A stretch of DNA of 64,000 bases. Origin: Oikopleura dioica. Taxonomy: Eukaryota; Chordata; Appendicularia; Copelata; Oikopleuridae. Each line of letters begins with the position of its first letter. The stretch's first letter is position 1. Positions 10,492 to 22,134 of this stretch are shown in pieces. Below the pieces are notes generated by a model that was not told the DNA's origin, ran no database searches, and saw nothing but the letters and a program-made list of their open reading frames with translations. Location: contig OU015569.1 in the NCBI GenBank assembly GCA_907165135.1, forward strand, positions 10,168,501 through 10,232,500, in the 5' to 3' direction. The translations under genes and the position numbers were made by a program.

Positions 10492-12973
10492 TGCTGAAAA
10501 GTGGAAATTGAAATTTAATTTAATTTGTAATAGTAAAAGCTGCAAGTTTTTGGAAATTAAGCGGCTATCATAAAACAATGGAAATTTAACGAGCAGAAGA
10601 ATGACATGGGTACGATAATTGAAGGGTTTCTGTCTTCCGACAGTTAAGGGATCCCCCCCTGATTTCGCCAACTTTGACCTCTATCTACTTTTTTTTGAGC
10701 TTACGTAGGAAGCTGGTTTTAGGCGCATTAGAAAGCCCGCTTTAAAAGGAGCAAATTCTGGTAGAATCAGCTTGCCAGCATAACATTCGATTATGCATTA
10801 CAGGCCGTCAAAGTGATTAAAGTTGGCGAAAATGGCTATTTTTGACCATTTTCAAATCGTATCTACTTTTTTTGGGGCTTTTTAATCACCAATATTTTTG
10901 CTTCTATAGATAGCTAAGAGCCTAAACTTAATATTCTGGTAGAACCAGCATAACTGGATGAGTGAAAAAAATTTTCCTAGTTGTAGAAGTTTTTGGAGCC
11001 ATTTTTGGCATTTTTTTGGTGGTTAAATGCTCTCTAGCGCCAACAAATGGCCGAAGATTCTAGTGCGGATATCATATTCGTAATCAGCGCATTCTAAGCT
11101 TTCGATCAACCCCTTACTTGTCCTCTTTTGATAACGATGAAAAATTGAAAAAAATCGCGATTTTCACGCTAAGTACAAATTACATGCATTTTCCCAAACT
11201 TTGGAGGCCAAAATTTTTGGGATGCATTTATGTAGAGGGGTACTATAATATATCAAAATGATCCTCAGAACACGAGGAATCTAATGATAGGCGAAGATAA
11301 GCTGTGCCAAGGTTTTGAAAAATCGGGGGGTGATCCCTTAATGTTACCGATTGACCCCGACCTACTCCAGCAGATTGCACTTTTTGCATAAACAAAATAT
11401 CAAATTAATAAATAACCGAAATTCAGAAAAATTAAAGCTTTCTTGAAATTCAAATGAGAGTTCACGGGATCTCCCTCTTGTTGAATTCAGGCTCAGATTT
11501 ATTTTCTCGATAACTTTTCATTTTTTTTTTATTTCTCTTTTTGTAACTCATGTGAAAAAAATTGCTGGCAGAGTTTTCTCAAGCGTAAAGATCTGATGGT
11601 GAGGTTCAAGTGCGATGTTTCTCTTCATTTTTGGCGTTTTAGCGCCTGTGATTGGGCGAATTCTCTCTCTCTCTCTCCTCTTCTCTCCCTCTGCTCGCCC
11701 GCCTCATCGAAGTCGTCAGTACAGTTACAGTCAGGCAAGAGAATCAAGAAGAACGAAAAAACGCGAAAAAGTGAACTCGCCGATTCGAAAATTCAGAAAT
11801 TTGGAAACGCGCCGTAGAAGCGGATAGGAAGGGGCTCCAACTCGACACTGTAATTCGTGTCAGTACTGTAATTCTTTCTGTTAGCAGCGTGAAAATACTG
11901 TTAAGATGTATAAACAGCATTTCGCAGAGTGCGAATTAAAAAAGAGAATATTTTCATCCTTTTTTTTAAATCGAGATAGTAATTGAGATGATTGATGCTG
12001 GGGATGAGGTCGGCTCGATTGAGACTGACTGTAACTGACTCGAAAAAGTTCAACTTTGATTGAGCTGAGTTGATAGTAGCAGCATCGTTAATTTTTTTCG
12101 CACAGTCCCGTTTTAGAGAAGGAACATGCTCGGCCACTAGTCCGAAAATAACAAGCAAAGGTGATTTCCGAAAGGCGACGATATAAAATTTTCTACGCTC
12201 TCGTAAAAGAGATAATCTCAAATAGAGTGGTGTTAGTAATCTCCTCCAAACATAATCGCGCCGTGAGTGTCTGGCATCAATTTTGTCTTTGTCTTTTCGA
12301 GCTCTTAAAAAGCGGGAGGAAATTAATAGCGAGAAGAGGAAAAGAGAACTAACGAGGGCGACTTCACTAGAACTTGTTTTTTGTAGCAGTCGATGGAATG
12401 CGGCAATGCTGACAATTCATACAGATCGGGTCAGTCACGCGCTGTTTTCCACTTTCACAGTCAATTTCAGATACTCAACTAACTGACGGCGACAACGAGG
12501 ACTCTGCGGCGAACGGGGAAGTAACGCAGATATTTTCGCAGGAATGGCTCACTGATTGTCGCGTTCTAGCTATTTGTAGGAAAAGGACTGCTAATTAGAA
12601 TCGTCGAGCCCTTAACATAACCGCTTTCTAGATTTCTATAGAGCCGTTCTCAGACCCCCGAAGGATTCAACCGATACAAGCGCCCTTCCACAAGAGGTAA
12701 ATTTACAAGCAAAAAAGTTAATTATCTAGTGACTAATTCTAATGTGTGAGTTGTCAATTCCTTCGAGTGCGAAGGGATTGGCAGCTCTTTCATGCGAGTC
12801 ACGTACTGCGAGCTTGCACTTGTCTCTTCGCATCGTTCTACTTCTGCCTTGAACTTTCAAATATCGAATACTTACGGTAATTAGGACCAGATGTGGACTC
12901 GGACATAGGATTCACTTCGCCGACGCCTGTCGGATCGTACAACTCAATCTATCTCCATGACACGACCGATGGA
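10492..12973. other. Long interval upstream of NFAT5 with a transposon-like element
   Basis: Contains the TTAA-flanked inverted-repeat element at 10644-11341, T-rich runs around 11521-11545, and a TC microsatellite at about 11661-11690. Around 12893-12973 open coding frame already appears (PDVDSDIGFTSPTPVGSYNS) behind an acceptor-like TAATTAG, so the NFAT5 5' exon may begin there. Other ORFs look accidental. Confidence 0.6.
10644..11341. mobile_element. TTAA-flanked non-autonomous inverted-repeat element A
   Basis: Left end TTAAGGGATC then a C-run and GATTT; right end is its inverse (AAAATCGGGGGGTGATCCC then TTAA). The arms match over about 22 bp with one or two differences. TTAA stands at both outer ends, as in piggyBac-type target duplications. 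The 698-bp body has no transposase ORF, but holds internal direct repeats (ttctggtaga..cagc near 10757 and 10933; atctactttttt near 10682 and 10861). Its ends share a pattern with element B at 16721-17397. The piggyBac assignment is inference from the TTAA sites. Confidence 0.75.
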
Positions 12974-15900
12974 ATGGACGGCTCTGATGGCGACTCAGAA
13001 AGTCGGTGAGCGGACATAGCCCGTAGGAAACGCTAGGATCATATCGATCTGCTCATATGACACAAGTTGTTTAGAAATTATTTAGGCCAGATGTGCTTTT
13101 CCGCAAACGCAAGAAAACCGGCAAAAAGGGAAACTCTTCGCAGGGCTACTTTGGGGCCGGATATCACTCCAGGTAAGATTATTACTCTACTGAAATTGAA
13201 GCTAAAAGGGTCATTCCGTCGAATAATCTTGATTTATTGTCGCGTTTCTAGCGACATCGTTAGATTTATCAGAAAAAGATGTCCCGCTCCCCCGATAAAG
13301 CCCATATAACGCCGCCGTTCCGGGTAATATTCATAGAAAGGAATTTAAATTCGTTAGTCGTAAAAGTCTTCGAGTCCGCGAATTCTTTTCGATGAGCAAA
13401 CACTTTTTCTATCTCCTTGGGTAAGTCGCCGTTCGTTCTCAGTGACTCAGAGAAGGCGATAGCGCTTCTGAAAGAAAGTGATAGCGACTTGTTGGCGGAT
13501 TCGGCTTGTTTCGTTCGCAATCTGTTGATTTCTATTTCAGCTCGTCGCACTTGCCCTCTCCGACAAATGAGATGGTCGACACGAAAAACGAGCCGGAGCC
13601 ACTCTCCAACGAAGAGGACAATGCGCCGCTTTTCCCGTAAGTTCTTATTCATTTTGCCAACAAGATGAGAAGCGATCAGAGCAGAGTTATATCGCTATAT
13701 AGGTTCTCCATTCCGAACAAGAAAGTCCTACTAAAGACGAGGCCGAAGCTGGTGATTCTAGAGCAGCCGAGCAGACAGCACAGGGCGCGCTACGAGTCAG
13801 AAGGTTCTCGGGGAGCAGTAAAAGATGCGACGACGGACGGATCCCCAAAAATTCAGGTAGCGGAAAGTTCAAATCTGAAACAGCTATCATCGAGATTCGT
13901 TTAGCTTCTCGGCTACAATGAATCCAGCGTGGACGTATTTATCTTCGTCTGCAATGACAAAGGGTCACCTAAGCCTCATCTTTACTTCTCAGGTATTTGA
14001 AGATATTGAAAACGGATAGCAAAAAGGGTTTCAGCTTGCAAAATCGCCAGCAGGACGTCAACGCCTTGCGATGAAACGGAAATAACGATCGAAGGGATTC
14101 GTACTCGTGCGATCAAGATCACTCTGTACCCGAAAGACAACATGATCGGCACTGTCGACTGCGTCGGAATTCTGAAAATGCGCAACGCGGATGTCGAGAA
14201 TAAGTACAAGCAACAGTTGAACAAGAATATGACGAGGAAGAAGAACAACTCCATTGTTCGGATGGCGTTTCGAGCCACGATTCCAGAGTTCTCTGGCGAC
14301 GAGTCCGTTCGTAAACGTTAGTATTACTTTCGTTCCCTGGTTAATTGACAATCAATTATTTTAGATGTTGAAGTATTGTCGACGACAATTCAATGCTCGC
14401 AACCAGAGGGTCAGCCAGAAATACTCGATCTAAGCACTAGCCAGGGCAATCCAGAAGGCGACGAGAAACTGATCCTTATTGGGAAGAATCTCAACAAGAA
14501 CTGCGAGATCATTTTTTCGAGCGAGACGTGGACTGCTGCCGCTCGAGCAAACTCGGACTTCCCATCTTCCAAGGACCATTTAGTCGTTTGGACCCCGCGT
14601 TATCACGACACCCAGATTCAGCACGATGTTCAAGTCGAAGTGAGAATCAAGCACGGAGGTAGAGTATCACTATTTTTTTTATTTTGTTCTATCCTTTTTA
14701 AAAGGGAAAGTGTTGGATCCTTACCCGAAGCCTTTCACCTACAAAGCTAATACTCCTAACAATGTGTTGGGACTTATCCAAGAGCAAATTCAAAAAGGAC
14801 TTCAACTAAATCTCAACCGGTCGTCTCTCCTTCAGCTGGAGAAGATTATGACCCTGGCGCAGCATGGCTCGCTCAGTAATTCTTCATTCCAAGACGATGA
14901 TCAGATGGATGCCAAGAGTGGCTCAAGCTCGCTTACACCAAAGCAAGAGCGCGATTTAAGCAATCAGTTCTCTCCAATTTCCGCTGGAATGGGATCCGAG
15001 AGTGGTGCGTCTCGCGCCGAATTCTCGCCAATCGAGAGTCAAATGTCGTCTCAACTCTCGTCTCCGCGAACTGGCGTGTCCGGATCTATTCACATTCAGT
15101 CTTCGCCCATCGATTTCAACAAACAGCCACCTCACCCAGATCTTGCTGTAATCCCATCCCCTTTGTTCCATTTCATATTTTCATTCTAGGATCAAATCGA
15201 TACACAAGAAACCCCCACAAACGAAGTTATTCCAGAGCCGAATCAGTTTTATCCTGAGCCAACTGGATTTAACCTTGACGAACATTATAATGATCACTCC
15301 TTTTCATCTCAAGAACCGCAAAGTAAGTAACGGAAACATAATCTTCCGTAATGTTGCCTCGGCAAATCATTTTTTACTTTTTAGCTTCTCTTGATCCTAC
15401 TTCTCCCTCCGCCGCCATCGCCAGCTCCTTCAACGATATTCACTTCCAAGCTGAAGATAGACTCGATCAGCACAATTACACATCTCAGAATTTTCAGCAA
15501 CAATCTTCTAGCAATTCATTGTTCACTTCAACCCCTCAAGTTCAACCACAACAGCAGCATCCTCAAGTTCAACAAGCACCACCCACAGCACAAACCCAGG
15601 AACAAACCCTAAACACTGACGATTCGTGTAGCAATCCAACGTACGCAAAACACAAAGTGAATCTTCTCCCGGAGGAAGATGTCTACAATTCTCTTCAAAC
15701 CTCATGTTCTTCTATCAAAGACGAAAACAAAGGTAAAGTAGTCGGCTACGTTCTTTCTCCAGACACGCTTTCAGAGCACTTCAGCAATGTACCATTTAAT
15801 CTCGAAAACGAACTGATGCAAATGAAAGATATAAAACCTCTAACACAGACGAGCACCCAGCAAGAACTCTCATACATCGATAACCAACCACCGAACCCAT

Positions 15901-16593
15901 CGTCTTTTTCGCAGATGCCTGCCAGGTAGGTCTCCTCCGTTCTACCGATCGCTCATAGTGAATTAGTAGTAATATATAATTTAGCTGGACTCAACCTTTG
16001 AAAAATGAAACTCCGATCGAGCTGGAGCCGGAAATCCAGCAAGTTCATGTCAATTTTGCGCAACCATCTGAGCAGAGCATCTCTTCGCAAATGGAGATCC
16101 AGCAACAAACAGAGATTGCGAACAATCAAGATGTGCCATGGTCCACCAATGTGCAACCTACTGTTTCCAGTGAAGTTCCCTCGCAGTTGTCAGGTGCTAC
16201 CGGCTCCATATCTGTAACGCCAGTTAACGAGAACCAGTACGAGCCAGTTCCAACGCCGCAGACAGATTCCATCAGCTGGAGCAAAACTTCATCGAGAGCG
16301 CTGCCTGAGACAGACGTAATTATGTCCACCCACTCATCTAATCCGGAGACTCAGCAGGAAAGTACGATCTCCATGACCAGAGATGAAATCCACCAAGCCA
16401 TTTCGAATGGAACGGCTGTTATTGTGGAAACGAAAATCAACCCACACCACCAGTCCGACGTAAGCTCTCACGAATCAACTGAGTTTAAAATATTTTGAAG
16501 CAAACTCTCGGTGGTTGGAGCAACGCGCCGCCAGCCCCTTCCCAGGCATCCGACCAGTCTTTCGAATCGATCTTTCAACAAGCTACTCCTTGA
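12974..16593 (+). CDS. NFAT5: NFAT5-like Rel-homology transcription factor
   Basis: Twelve exons join in frame to about 905 residues: 12974-13005, 13086-13172, 13541-13636, 13703-13856, 13905-13992, 14035-14316, 14365-14658, 14705-15147, 15190-15322, 15385-15925, 15985-16459, 16501-16593. A basic patch (RKRKKTGKK) precedes the Rel homology region with DNA-contact loop RARYESEGSRGAVKD, then NMIGTVDCVGILKMRNADVE. The IPT/TIG fold follows (EKLILIGKNLNKNCEIIF; YHDTQIQHDVQVEV). The long tail is Gln/Ser/Pro rich, as in NFAT5/TonEBP. RARY and the IPT sequence fit NFAT5 better than calcineurin-regulated NFATs. The frame is open upstream of 12974, so the start is uncertain. A candidate alternative first exon (MSRSPDKAHITPPFR) lies at 13279 inside intron 2. 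Confidence 0.9.
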
Positions 16594-17887
16594 GAAATAA
16601 TTTGTTAACCCTTATTCAATTCAAAATTCCCTTTGTCTTAGAACATAACTTCTTCAAATTCACGGTGAGTCTTCCCTTCCAAGTTATTTATTTTCCCGTG
16701 CAAAATTCAATTTTTCACCCTTAAGGGTACTACCTTCGATTTTAAAAATAGGCTTTATCTCCAAAGGACATAAAAGTGGTTCTCAAAAATAGTTTCTACA
16801 TAAAAATCTATCTAAGTTTGATATTGAAAGAATTTTGAAATTCTTGACCACTCCCAAGATATGGGCTCTAGAAGTTTTTTCGGAAAAAATTTTTGGTCTT
16901 CGATTTTCTTGAATAAGGGCTTTTTTGAAAACTTAGAGCAAGGGGAGTATTTTGGTGGGCTTTAAAATGCTCTCAGTAACATACTTTAGATTCTAGAGGC
17001 AAAAGTGTGTCGCAAACTTTTGAAAAATGCACAATTTGGGTAAAATTACCGATACACAATTTTCAAAAAATTATTTTTAGTGTTTTTCTGCTTTCAATCG
17101 TCAAATCCTTCTGACAGATTGAAGATAAAGCTCTATTGTACATTTAAAAAATTAAAGAAGGCCATGTTTACAGACTAACTTCCGAGCTATTCGACCGTGA
17201 ATATAGTCAATTTTGACATAGTTGACCACTTTGACCTAAAATTTAACCAATTTTTCGTTGAGCACTCCAAAAACGCTTCTGACAAATTAATGATCTAAGA
17301 TAGATCTACTTAGAAACCCCATAGGATTTCCGCTATCTTTGACATTTTCCGAGTTATTCAATGGGAAAGTTGCGGAAATCGAAGGTATTACCCTTAAACT
17401 TAAAACATCAATGACATGTTAAATACTCGTTCTTTCATGTATGCCCGGCATCTTGGCTCAGCAACCTGTGTAGAAAGCCTGACAGAGGTTATTATAGAGC
17501 TAAAACGATGTCTCAAATATTGGCAGTTAAATCTTTCTAAAACTTTGACGACGCGTCTCTTAACTCTTCCTCAGATTTTTCTACACTTGTTGCTGAGGCA
17601 AGCCCGGCATCTCTTGTTCAAATTTGAAATCTTCCCAACCTCCTCACAACTTTGTGAGTCTGTGTTTTGTATGAGAACAATCTTCTACAGTCTCCTAAAT
17701 TCAGTTATCTCCCATAAAAGGCACAGAGCATTGAAGGGACCAGATTGCAACATCATCGTTCCTGCATTTGATCTCAATTGACTGATACATAAAATAAAAT
17801 ATTTGATTCTGAGTGGATAACACAGCCATGCTAGAATTCTTTATTGTTATTTCTTTCAGAAGACCATTAATAGCTCCCAGCATCTTT
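16594..17887. other. Interval between NFAT5 and the SETD4-like gene
   Basis: Holds element B at 16721-17397, only about 130 bp after the NFAT5 stop, so the insertion may lie in or next to the NFAT5 3' UTR. The 121-aa ORF at 17416-17781 has no recognisable domain and I do not support it as a gene. Confidence 0.6.
16721..17397. mobile_element. TTAA-flanked non-autonomous inverted-repeat element B
   Basis: Left end TTAAGGGTACTACCTTCGAT and right end AAATCGAAGGTATTACCCTTAA form a nearly perfect inverted repeat of about 22 bp with a single mismatch. The 677-bp body has no transposase ORF. Length, TTAA ends, the following GGG and the CGATTT end of the arm all match element A, so the two look like members of related subfamilies. 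Confidence 0.78.
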
Positions 17888-19496
17888 TCATAAATCTTCA
17901 TCGATTATTGCGGATTCGTTAGCTTTCTTGAAGTTAAGATTGTCTAGCCGCTCTAGTTCTCTTTCCGCGATGAACCTATGGCTCTGACGCAGCGTTCTTA
18001 ACCTTTCTTTGAGCTGTATTTTCTTGCTAAATTACCTAAATGAATCGACCGCACAAGGGTATTTCCTATCATTTTTAAACTCGCGAGTTTCGAGCTCGTC
18101 CAGTTGCTCGATTTCGGCTATTCGTTTAATCATCATAAGTTCCATTATTTTAAGAGCCTCGATCTCAAGATCATTTTTGTTTCTCAAAGGGCAAGCGTGT
18201 GGCATAAGTTCCACGAGGAAAGGAACGACATCGCATTGAGGTCCAGTTTGGAAAATCTTAAGGGAGGTCGAAGATTTTGCGATCTCGTGCTCCGCGAACT
18301 TGTCGAAGAGTGTTTCTAAATATCGACCGGTGTGTAATTCAATAGTCTTCGTCCGAGTCACTTTCAAAACTTTTGAAGACGAAATCGACATCGTGACTTT
18401 CCCCTAAACTCAATGATTTCGCGCAGCGTAAGCTTCAAGAAAGTCAGCTGATTTTGTCCCGCTCCCAATGAAAACCCATAATCTACCAGCATTTGATCAT
18501 CACTCCGTTCATCGTACGATATCAAGAGTTGTTCGCCTCAATATTAGTTTAATCTTGCTTGATAAATAGTTACCTGTTAGAATATCTCTTATTGCTTCAC
18601 AGATAAGTCCTTTTTCCGGCGACATGCAATAGAATTTGCAGTTTACGTGCCCGACATCGCCATGATTCAGCATATCGAACCAAGGAGCTAGGCCGCTGCT
18701 GTCGAATGGGGTTCCAATTTCGAGTCCTTCGATTTTCATATCGTTGTATTTCTCATCGTAAATGTAAATTTGCCGAGTTTTGATCGTCGCTGCGGCCCAA
18801 CGAAATTTTATCCACGAACATTCACTGATGATTTCACGACTAACAATTATGATTGGAGTTTATCTTGGACTAGAACCTACTGATAGGTCTCGCGGATGTT
18901 CTTACGGATACTTGTAAATATCTCATGTCTATCGTAAAGTTTATTCAGCTCTTTCTCCACATCCGTACGAACTTGCGTTGTCAGAAGCTTTTGGTACTTT
19001 TCAGGGAGAAAATACGGGACGCTGTATTTGATTGGCAAAGTTTCGAAGTATTTTTCGAACTTGGATTTTTTGCCATATCCCTGCGTCGATTCAGTAACGA
19101 TCCAAAGTGTCAGCAAGTCAAATGCGTCGACGTTTCTTTTAACAATCGTCAGGTTGTTCAATAGAAAGCAATTTACCGCCCCAGCCGCCCGGCAGCCTCG
19201 CAAAAATAGGTAGCTTCTTTCAAGTTTTCTATCACAAATCTGGGGGTGACAAGCCATTCGCTATTTATGTGAAAGATCTTCTTGCCCTTTTGAACTCTCT
19301 CGATCGCTTGAACGCCTCTGCCAGTGTACGGAAAGTTCTCCAAATTGATTGACTGATCTACATCTATTTCCAGACTTCTGTCGTAGCGATGAAACATGGC
19401 ATTCACGCACTAGCATATTAACAAGTTCTAGCGTTTTTTTTTCTTTTTTCACGCGTTCCTGAGAGCCTTCTCTACGAGGCTGTGTTCGTTGAGCAT
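17888..19496 (-). CDS. SETD4-like SET-domain methyltransferase, copy A
   Basis: Exons from 19496 (MLNEHSL, then YDRSLEIDVDQSINLENF) down to 17888. Split-SET features: TGRGVQA near the N-terminus; inserted helices (FDLLTLWIVTESTQGYGKKS); APWFDMLNHGDVGHVNC; and the post-SET strand GEQLLISYDERSDDQMLVDYGF. These follow the SETD3/SETD4/Rubisco-LSMT group. A helical substrate-binding C-terminus follows (IKRIAEIEQLDELETREF and on to IIDEDL). Two introns in the C-terminal half fit only as GA-AG (18370-18401 and 18027-18065). The usual NHS is NHG here and ISYG is ISYD, so activity may differ. A paralogue lies at 39309-40659. Start codon choice is tentative. Confidence 0.75.
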
Positions 19497-19668
19497 TCGT
19501 GGAAAAATAGTTGATTTAAAATATTTTTCGAACTTTGGGAGGTTCAACTTCGAGTAAAGGCGAAGCTCGAGTACTCTCAGCACCTTGTTATCGCATCACG
19601 ACTTAGTACTTCTCACATACATCGTCAATCGAGACGCACTGCCAACTAATGGAAGAGATGAGTTTAGA
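19497..19668. promoter_or_regulatory. Short divergent promoter region between SETD4-like A and ARP6
   Basis: The minus-strand SETD4-like gene and plus-strand ARP6 start about 170 bp apart, so this interval probably holds a shared bidirectional promoter. It contains the ARP6 leader acceptor TTTAG at 19663-19667, one base before the ATG. Confidence 0.5.
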
Positions 19669-21034
19669 ATGAACAACAAAGCGTTTATTCTAGATACAGG
19701 CGCGAATTCGATAAAATGTGGCTACGACTCGGACGAGCAGCCATTGGTACATCCTTATTAAAAAATATTTTAACTGAATTATTAGCTTAGCACTTTCCCA
19801 ACTCGATCTGGCGACCCAAAACGGGGAGACTCATTGTTTCCGATGAAGTTAACGAGAAACGAAATGGCGGCTCCCTTTTCCACCTTTCTCCTATGAAAAA
19901 AGGATACATCGTCAACTGGGACGTCCAGAGAACAGTTTGGGAGCATGTAATACGCGACAAGCTCAAAATGGACCCTACTGAATATACCGCCGTTATAACC
20001 GAGCCACAATTCGACCCCCTTGCCAATCAAAGAGCTCTAGACGAGGTGTTCTTCGAAGATTACGGCTTCAGCGCGATTTACCGCTCAAACACTACTTCCA
20101 TAGTTGCCGATAGATATCAAGGTAGACCTGCTTCGACCTCTTCATCTAAAAACGTGATTTTCAGAGATCTCCAAATCTTTCGGCTGCGTTGTCGTCGAGT
20201 GCGGTCACAGTTTTACTCATATTGTGCCGTATTGGGGAGAGAAGAAGCTCAAGAATGCGATTATAAGACTTGACATTGGTGGGAAACTCATCTCAAATTA
20301 TATGAAAGAAGTGATTTCATACAGACAGCTGAATTTGATGGAAGAATTCCGAATGTGCCAGGAAATAAAAGTAAAAAAAACACTACTTTCCTAAATAACA
20401 GCTTCTTTTAGGAGAAACTTTGCTTCCTGTCGAAAAACTTCAAGTCTGATATGAGTAAGCGCGAGCAACTCAAACGCATCTTTGTCTTGCCAAATCTATC
20501 TGCAGAGTCGCCCGGTTACTTTTTGCCGGAAAACGAGCCTCCTCCCTGCAATGCTCAATTCCTTTCCTTGTCTCGTGAGCGATTCCAAGTTCCCGAAATA
20601 CTTTTCTCGCCGCACGAAATTGGAATCAACTCACTCGGACTCGGCGAAGCCATTGTCGAAGCAATTATGAGAACGGACGAGCTTCAGAGGCCGATTCTCT
20701 TTAAAAACATTATGGTAAAGGGATGCAGAAGAACAGAAAAGATATGATATATACGTTCTACTAATTTACTTTTACTTTTGAAATCCCGAAAAAAGTGATC
20801 GGAGGAACGTCAACACTTCCGAATTTTCGTCAGCGTGTTTTGGAAAGCGTGAGAGGATTGACAACCGACGAATACGATGTCCGCGTCGGCGAGTCAGCGC
20901 AGCCAGCCGATTACGCATTTAACTGCGCGCGCATCCTTTCGCAAGGAGTTGGCTTCGAAGACGACGTTCTCACCCGTACGCAATGGCTCGAAGAAGGAGA
21001 AAGAATATCCGACCAGTTTTTCTACCAAATCTAA
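19669..21034 (+). CDS. ACTR6: Actin-related protein 6 (SWR1/SRCAP chromatin-remodelling subunit)
   Basis: Five exons give a full-length ARP6: MNNKAFILDTGANSIKCGYD (ATP-cleft phosphate loop 1), GYIVNWDVQRTVWEHV, a hallmark of ARP6, TEPQFDPLANQ, VVECGHSFTHIVPYWG (phosphate loop 2), IGGKLISNYMKEVISYRQLN, VPEILFSPHEIGINSLG, IGGTSTLPNFRQRVLE and an acidic end. The ARP6-specific VNWDVQR and LPNF-type segments distinguish it from actin. ARP6 works in the complex that deposits H2A.Z. Introns are small GT-AG. The ATG lies one base after TTTAG. AATAAA stands at about 21126. Confidence 0.92.
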
Positions 21035-21276
21035 TTTCATACAAACTTTTTGCAATGATCAAACCACCGCCTTCTATACTTTTACCAAAAAATCTGCGTT
21101 TTAAAAATCTGAATAATTTAGCTCAATAAAGTTAACAATTTTCTTAATTGAGAGTTACTCTGATTTTCATGCAACAATTCGATTCGAGTAGACTGCGTTT
21201 AGTTGAATTTAAATTTATTCTTCGAAGATATATGAACTCGGAAGACAGGTTTTGGGAAGTTAAAACTTTCGGGAAA

Positions 21277-21522
21277 CTAGGGAGTATATTCTTCTTCCTC
21301 GCTTGATTCTTCTTCGGACGAGGTTTCCTCCTCGGATGAGCCAGACGAGTCGTCTTCGTAGGAGGAATCGTCTTCGGAAGTAGAGTCAACCGCAAGTCGA
21401 CCGAAGTTGATTTCCGAGTGCGTCCCGGAGTCTGACGAGTCGGACTCTGAGCTGCTTTCCTCGCTCGAAGAGTCTTCTGACGAAGAATCCTCGCTAAAAT
21501 TCGATGAGTACCCTGAAAGCAT
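21277..21522 (-). CDS. Ser/Glu-rich acidic ORF after the RING gene
   Basis: 81-aa ORF almost wholly of Ser, Glu and Asp (SEDSSSEDSSSEESSSES). ATG is 15 bp after the stop of the RING gene on the same strand. Such acidic serine runs are typical casein kinase 2 substrates. It may be a separate small cistron, or a C-terminal exon of the RING protein: a 29-bp GT-AG segment lies exactly between them (gtaagg...tttcag), but splicing it gives the wrong frame by one base. A minus-strand polyadenylation signal lies near 21212. Confidence 0.45.
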   Translation of the reverse strand: MLSGYSSNFSEDSSSEDSSSEESSSESDSSDSGTHSEINFGRLAVDSTSEDDSSYEDDSSGSSEEETSSEEESSEEEEYTP

Positions 21523-21537
21523 GAGAGATCGGCCTCC

Positions 21538-22134
21538 TTACATTTTGTCTTCCGATTTCTTGGCGGAGGCGGCGATGTCGCGACAGTACTGGCCGGCTCG
21601 TTTCAACTTGGAAGTGAACTCACTATCGTTGTAAATTCTTCCGGACTTGCCGTTTTCCTCAAGCAACTCCAAAATAAGTCGATTGACTGTCGGTCGGATT
21701 TAAAACAAAAAAAAAAGATTTTGACAATGTCAGGAAAAGTAAATTATCCAACTGCCTTGAAGATTCTTGATTGAACCGCGTGGTAGCTCCTGCCTCTTTC
21801 GGCAAAGTGCGCATTCGATCGCCCGCACGAATTTCTTGGAGCAAGAACTGATCAAACAATCAGCGCAGAAAGTGTGTTGGCAGCTCAACATTAGCGGGTG
21901 GAAGAACGTGTCAAAGCAGATTTTGCATTTGACATTGGAAGCGTCTACGCGCAGCTCTTGAATGCTTTCATCAGCTTTCTTCGGGTTTAAACTTATTCAG
22001 CAGTAATATAAATAAAAAACCAACAGAATCTTCACCCGAGTCCCTATTTGATTCATCGCCGTCCGAGCACTCTCTGTTTCTCCCAGTCCCTCGAAGTACG
22101 AAATCGTCTCTTTCACCGCTTTCGAATCACTCAT
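21538..22134 (-). CDS. RING-finger protein, probable E3 ubiquitin ligase
   Basis: Three exons from ATG at 22134 (MSDSKAVKETISYFEGLGE). The central exon holds a C3HC4 RING: KCKICFDTF, LSCQHTFCADC, ECALCRKR. This is the Cys-x2-Cys, Cys-x-His-x2-Cys-x2-Cys, Cys-x2-Cys spacing that binds two zinc ions and recruits E2 enzymes. A helical C-terminus follows (INRLILELLEENGKSGRIY; RAGQYCRDIAASAKK). Length is about 165 residues. It resembles TRIM/RNF-type RINGs, but there is no B-box or other domain to place the family. Followed at once by the Ser/Glu-rich ORF. Confidence 0.75.

Noticed and set aside
17416-17781. Plus-strand 121-aa ORF after element B
   Set aside because: No domain, no splice context, and codon choice unlike neighbouring genes.
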